From Chlorobi bacterium Chlorobi_1 (lineage in GTDB: Bacteria > Bacteroidota > Chlorobiia > Chlorobiales > Chlorobiaceae): a stretch of DNA of 64,000 bases. Within the stretch, counting starts at the first letter, position 1, and each line of letters opens with the position of its first letter. Under the pieces are notes generated by a model. The model saw only the letters and a program-made list of their open reading frames with translations. It was not told the DNA's origin and did not search any database. Below are positions 61,604 through 64,000 of the stretch, piece by piece. A program made the translations under genes and the position numbers. The stretch spans positions 1 to 64,000 of the forward strand of contig OMIK01000035.1 of assembly GCA_900299075.1 (NCBI GenBank). The letters are read 5' to 3'.

Positions 61604-63826
61604 TTGACGACCCGCCTGAGGGCAGCCGGAATACTCCTGCTGCTCTTCCTTGCCGCCCTGCCCGAAACCCTGGAGGCAAGAAATGGCTCCTCCGCGCCCT
61701 CATCGAAGGCGACCCACCCTTACATTGTCAGCCGCATCAGCATCAAGGGCAACAACGCCGTCACCACCGATGAAATCAGGAGCATCATGCTCACCACCAC
61801 GAGCAGTTCGTTCCTGGGGACGGGTCTGTTCGGAGGTGCTTCGCGCCCCTTCATCCCGGAAGAGTTCGACAAGGATATCGGCCTGATCAGGAAGCTCTAC
61901 GCCTTCAAGGGCTACTTCTCGGCCGGCATCGACACCACCGTCGTGCGCAATCCCGACCGCAGGAAAGTCGAGCTCCTCATCAGGATCCGCGAGAACCAGC
62001 CCTCCCGCATCGATACCGTGACCTTCGCCGGCCTCGACTCCATTACCCCGGAACTCAGGAACCGGTATACGCTGAGGAGCCGGGTCAGGGCGAAGGATAT
62101 CTTCTCCGTCGAGAACCTCATCCAGGAGCGCGACCGCTCGATCGAGTTCTTCAGGGAGCACGGCTACGCCCTCTTCCATCCCGACAGCGTCAGGATCAAG
62201 GTCGACACGGTCGGACTCAACGCCGGGGTCCACTACCGCATCAGCCTGCCCGGCCAGGTCGCCTACGGGCCGCTCAACGTAGTCGTCCACAACCCCGTCG
62301 GCAAGGACGACGCCGCAACGGCCACGAGGATCGTGAAGGACGGCATGTCGATCACGATCTACGGGCGCCAGAAACTCAGGGAGGAGCTCTTCCTCCACTC
62401 CGTGGCCTACCGCCCCGGGGCGTCGACCAGGTACTCGCTCGAACAGAAGACGCTGCAGAACTTCGGCTCGACCAACCTCTTCTCCTCGATCTCGATCGAG
62501 AACGACTCGCTGAAGGCAGGCATGATCTCCACGACCGTCCACCTGCTGCCGGGCCCCAAGCACCTGATCGAGCCCAAGCTGCTGGTCGACAACCGCTACG
62601 GGCCGCTCTTCGTCGGCAGCTCGCTCGCCTACGAGAACAGGAACCTCTTCGGCGGCGCCGAACAGCTTCGCATCTCCGCCGACTACGGCACCCAGACCAC
62701 CACCCGCAACAGCCTCGTCGGCAGCATGACCGAGGAGCAGTACGACCATGCGCGCCTGTACGACCTGAGCCTCAAGGCGAACCTGGCGATGCCCGTGCTG
62801 AAGAAGCAGGGCGCGCAGGTCAGCACCACGGTCGAATATTCGCAATCGACCCTCCCGGTGCTGCTCAGGAGCCGCAAGGAGCTCTTCAGGGCGAGCTACA
62901 CCACCCCCGTGTCACGATTCTCGAGGCTCAACTTCGACTTCTTCGAGATCGAGATAGCCCAGAAGGACTCGCTCATGGGGTTCAGGCAGCTCTTCAAGTC
63001 CCAGCTCGCCAGGAACATCGGCATCGACCCCAATAACCCCGATGCCGTCAACCATGGTATCGACAGCCTCCTGCAGCGAAGGATCAGCCAGATCTTCCGC
63101 CTGAGGTACGACTACTCGAACCGGACCGCACCGGCCTGGCAGCGGAAGACGGTCTGGAACATCGGGATCACCGGCGAAGAGTCGGGCAGCCTCTTCTGGC
63201 TCATCGACAGGTACATCGACAAATCGGGCTACGCAGGCTTCACCGACAACGATCCGCAGATCTTCGGCACGGCCTATTCGCAGTACCTCAAGCTCGACAC
63301 GCAGGCAGCATTCGCAAGCCAGGTCGCCCAGGACCGTCAGCTTGCCGGCAGGCTCAGCCTCGGCTGGATGAGCCCCTACGGGAAGTCCAACACCACGCCG
63401 GAAGAGCACCGCTTCTACGCCGGAGGAGCAAACAGCATGCGCGGCTGGGTCTTCAACACGCTCGGCCCCGGCAGCAGCACGAGCAAGGCCGCATCGAACT
63501 TCGGCGCGGACATCAAGCTCGAACTCGGCCTGGAGTACCGCATGACGCTCTTCAAGTTCCTCGGGCAGCCCTCCGGCATCACCCTGTTCACCGATGCAGG
63601 CAACATCTGGGACCGCAAGGGCGACTACGCATTTTCGCTCGCGTCGCTCAGGCGCGACTTCGCCTGGGACGCCGGTGCAGGCCTGCGGCTCGGCTCCCCG
63701 ATCGGGCCGTTCAGGTTCGACTTCGCCTGGAAGCTCCACGACCCGGCATCGCCGGAACCCTGGCAGATTTCGAACTGGAAACTGAAGGATGTGACCTTCA
63801 ACTTTGGAATCGGCGAGGCTTTTTGA
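61604..63826 (+). CDS. Omp85/BamA-TamA family outer membrane protein
   Basis: An outer-membrane beta-barrel of the Omp85 family, about 740 residues, inserting or exporting barrel proteins. The N-terminus is a signal peptide (AAGILLLLFLAALP), then POTRA-like domains (YIVSRISIKGNNAVTTDEI, RIDTVTFAGLDSI) and a barrel with the lid motif GGANSMRGWVFN and a final strand ending in Phe. The listed start is TTG at 61604, preceded only by AGG. The better ATG (61588, GAGG ten bases upstream) is one base out of frame across ten T; see findings. Which Omp85 paralogue this is cannot be decided. Confidence 0.87.
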   Translation: MTTRLRAAGILLLLFLAALPETLEARNGSSAPSSKATHPYIVSRISIKGNNAVTTDEIRSIMLTTTSSSFLGTGLFGGASRPFIPEEFDKDIGLIRKLYAFKGYFSAGIDTTVVRNPDRRKVELLIRIRENQPSRIDTVTFAGLDSITPELRNRYTLRSRVRAKDIFSVENLIQERDRSIEFFREHGYALFHPDSVRIKVDTVGLNAGVHYRISLPGQVAYGPLNVVVHNPVGKDDAATATRIVKDGMSITIYGRQKLREELFLHSVAYRPGASTRYSLEQKTLQNFGSTNLFSSISIENDSLKAGMISTTVHLLPGPKHLIEPKLLVDNRYGPLFVGSSLAYENRNLFGGAEQLRISADYGTQTTTRNSLVGSMTEEQYDHARLYDLSLKANLAMPVLKKQGAQVSTTVEYSQSTLPVLLRSRKELFRASYTTPVSRFSRLNFDFFEIEIAQKDSLMGFRQLFKSQLARNIGIDPNNPDAVNHGIDSLLQRRISQIFRLRYDYSNRTAPAWQRKTVWNIGITGEESGSLFWLIDRYIDKSGYAGFTDNDPQIFGTAYSQYLKLDTQAAFASQVAQDRQLAGRLSLGWMSPYGKSNTTPEEHRFYAGGANSMRGWVFNTLGPGSSTSKAASNFGADIKLELGLEYRMTLFKFLGQPSGITLFTDAGNIWDRKGDYAFSLASLRRDFAWDAGAGLRLGSPIGPFRFDFAWKLHDPASPEPWQISNWKLKDVTFNFGIGEAF

Positions 63827-63867
63827 TATCTACCACCATCCATTCATAACCACAGGCAGCAACCGAT

Positions 63868-64000
63868 ATGCCCGGCAAAACAACCCTCATCGCCCCCTCG
63901 ATCCTCTCGGCGGACTTCTCCGACCTCAAAAGCGCGCTCAGCCTTGCCGAAACGGCCGGCGCCGACTGGATCCACTGCGACGTCATGGACGGCGCGTTCG
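63868..64000 (+). CDS. rpe: Ribulose-phosphate 3-epimerase, cut by the window end
   Basis: The first 44 codons of Rpe, which interconverts ribulose-5-phosphate and xylulose-5-phosphate. The TIM-barrel start [17 protein letters not shown] and the metal-site motif [11 protein letters not shown] are diagnostic. The start is ATG at 63868, 41 bases past the Omp85 gene. The rest lies outside the window. Confidence 0.93.
   Translation, partial: MPGKTTLIAPSILSADFSDLKSALSLAETAGADWIHCDVMDGAF

Overview
The window is chromosomal DNA of a green sulfur bacterium (family Chlorobiaceae), GC-rich to the eye. The clearest marker is pscC (24981-25604), the cytochrome c subunit of the P840 photosynthetic reaction centre, found only in this group. 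A single-chain pyruvate:ferredoxin oxidoreductase, PEP carboxylase, acetyl-CoA synthetase, an LpxC-FabZ fusion and a two-subunit glycine decarboxylase fit an anaerobic, Gram-negative phototroph fixing CO2 by the reductive TCA cycle. No IS element, CRISPR array, tRNA or rRNA was seen.

Layout. 1-9.1 kb: recN (left end cut off), dapA, gcvPA-gcvH, rlmB and nifJ. 9.2-18.9 kb: a long minus-strand run with a TPR protein, ruvB, a peptide permease and its binding lipoprotein, hprK, hpf, a Xer recombinase, a DUF4905-like protein and a methyltransferase. 19.1-24.05 kb: four secreted proteins with FlgT/CsgG/LPP20-like features, although these bacteria have no flagella. 24.3-30.2 kb: queF, pscC, ppc, comM. 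30.2-37.6 kb: an accessory island of six tightly packed minus-strand genes (two radical SAM/SPASM proteins, a B12-dependent radical SAM protein, a lysine 2,3-aminomutase, an unrecognised protein and a flippase) behind a leader with two micro-ORFs and a perfect 16-bp palindrome. 37.7-41.7 kb: capA-like, sppA and an oligopeptide ABC ATPase. 41.8-54.3 kb: mostly plus-strand core genes (rsmI, panC, pnp, leuS, acs, suhB, lpxC/fabZ), a DUF4405 membrane protein and tspO. 54.3-54.7 kb: a convergent intergenic gap with DnaA boxes beside an AT-rich tract. 54.7-64 kb: pgsA, ruvC, yebC, pheA, an interrupted polA, an M23 peptidase, a DUF2795 protein, an Omp85 protein and the start of rpe.

How the genes fit together. 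PFOR and PEP carboxylase carry carbon from acetyl-CoA to oxaloacetate, PscC supplies electrons to the reaction centre, and Acs brings in acetate. LpxC-FabZ, the Omp85 protein, the M23 peptidase, SppA and the FlgT/CsgG-like operon serve the envelope. RecN, RuvB, RuvC, PolA and Xer serve DNA repair and recombination.

The best candidate for an undescribed system is the 30.2-37.6 kb island, which looks like a biosynthesis-and-export cluster of unknown product using radical chemistry and probably beta-lysine. Second is the secreted four-gene operon at 19.1-24.05 kb. Two possible lesions also stand out: an in-frame TAA between the nuclease and polymerase parts of polA, and a run of ten T that puts the best ATG of the Omp85 gene out of frame by one base. 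Either could be real biology or a base-call error.
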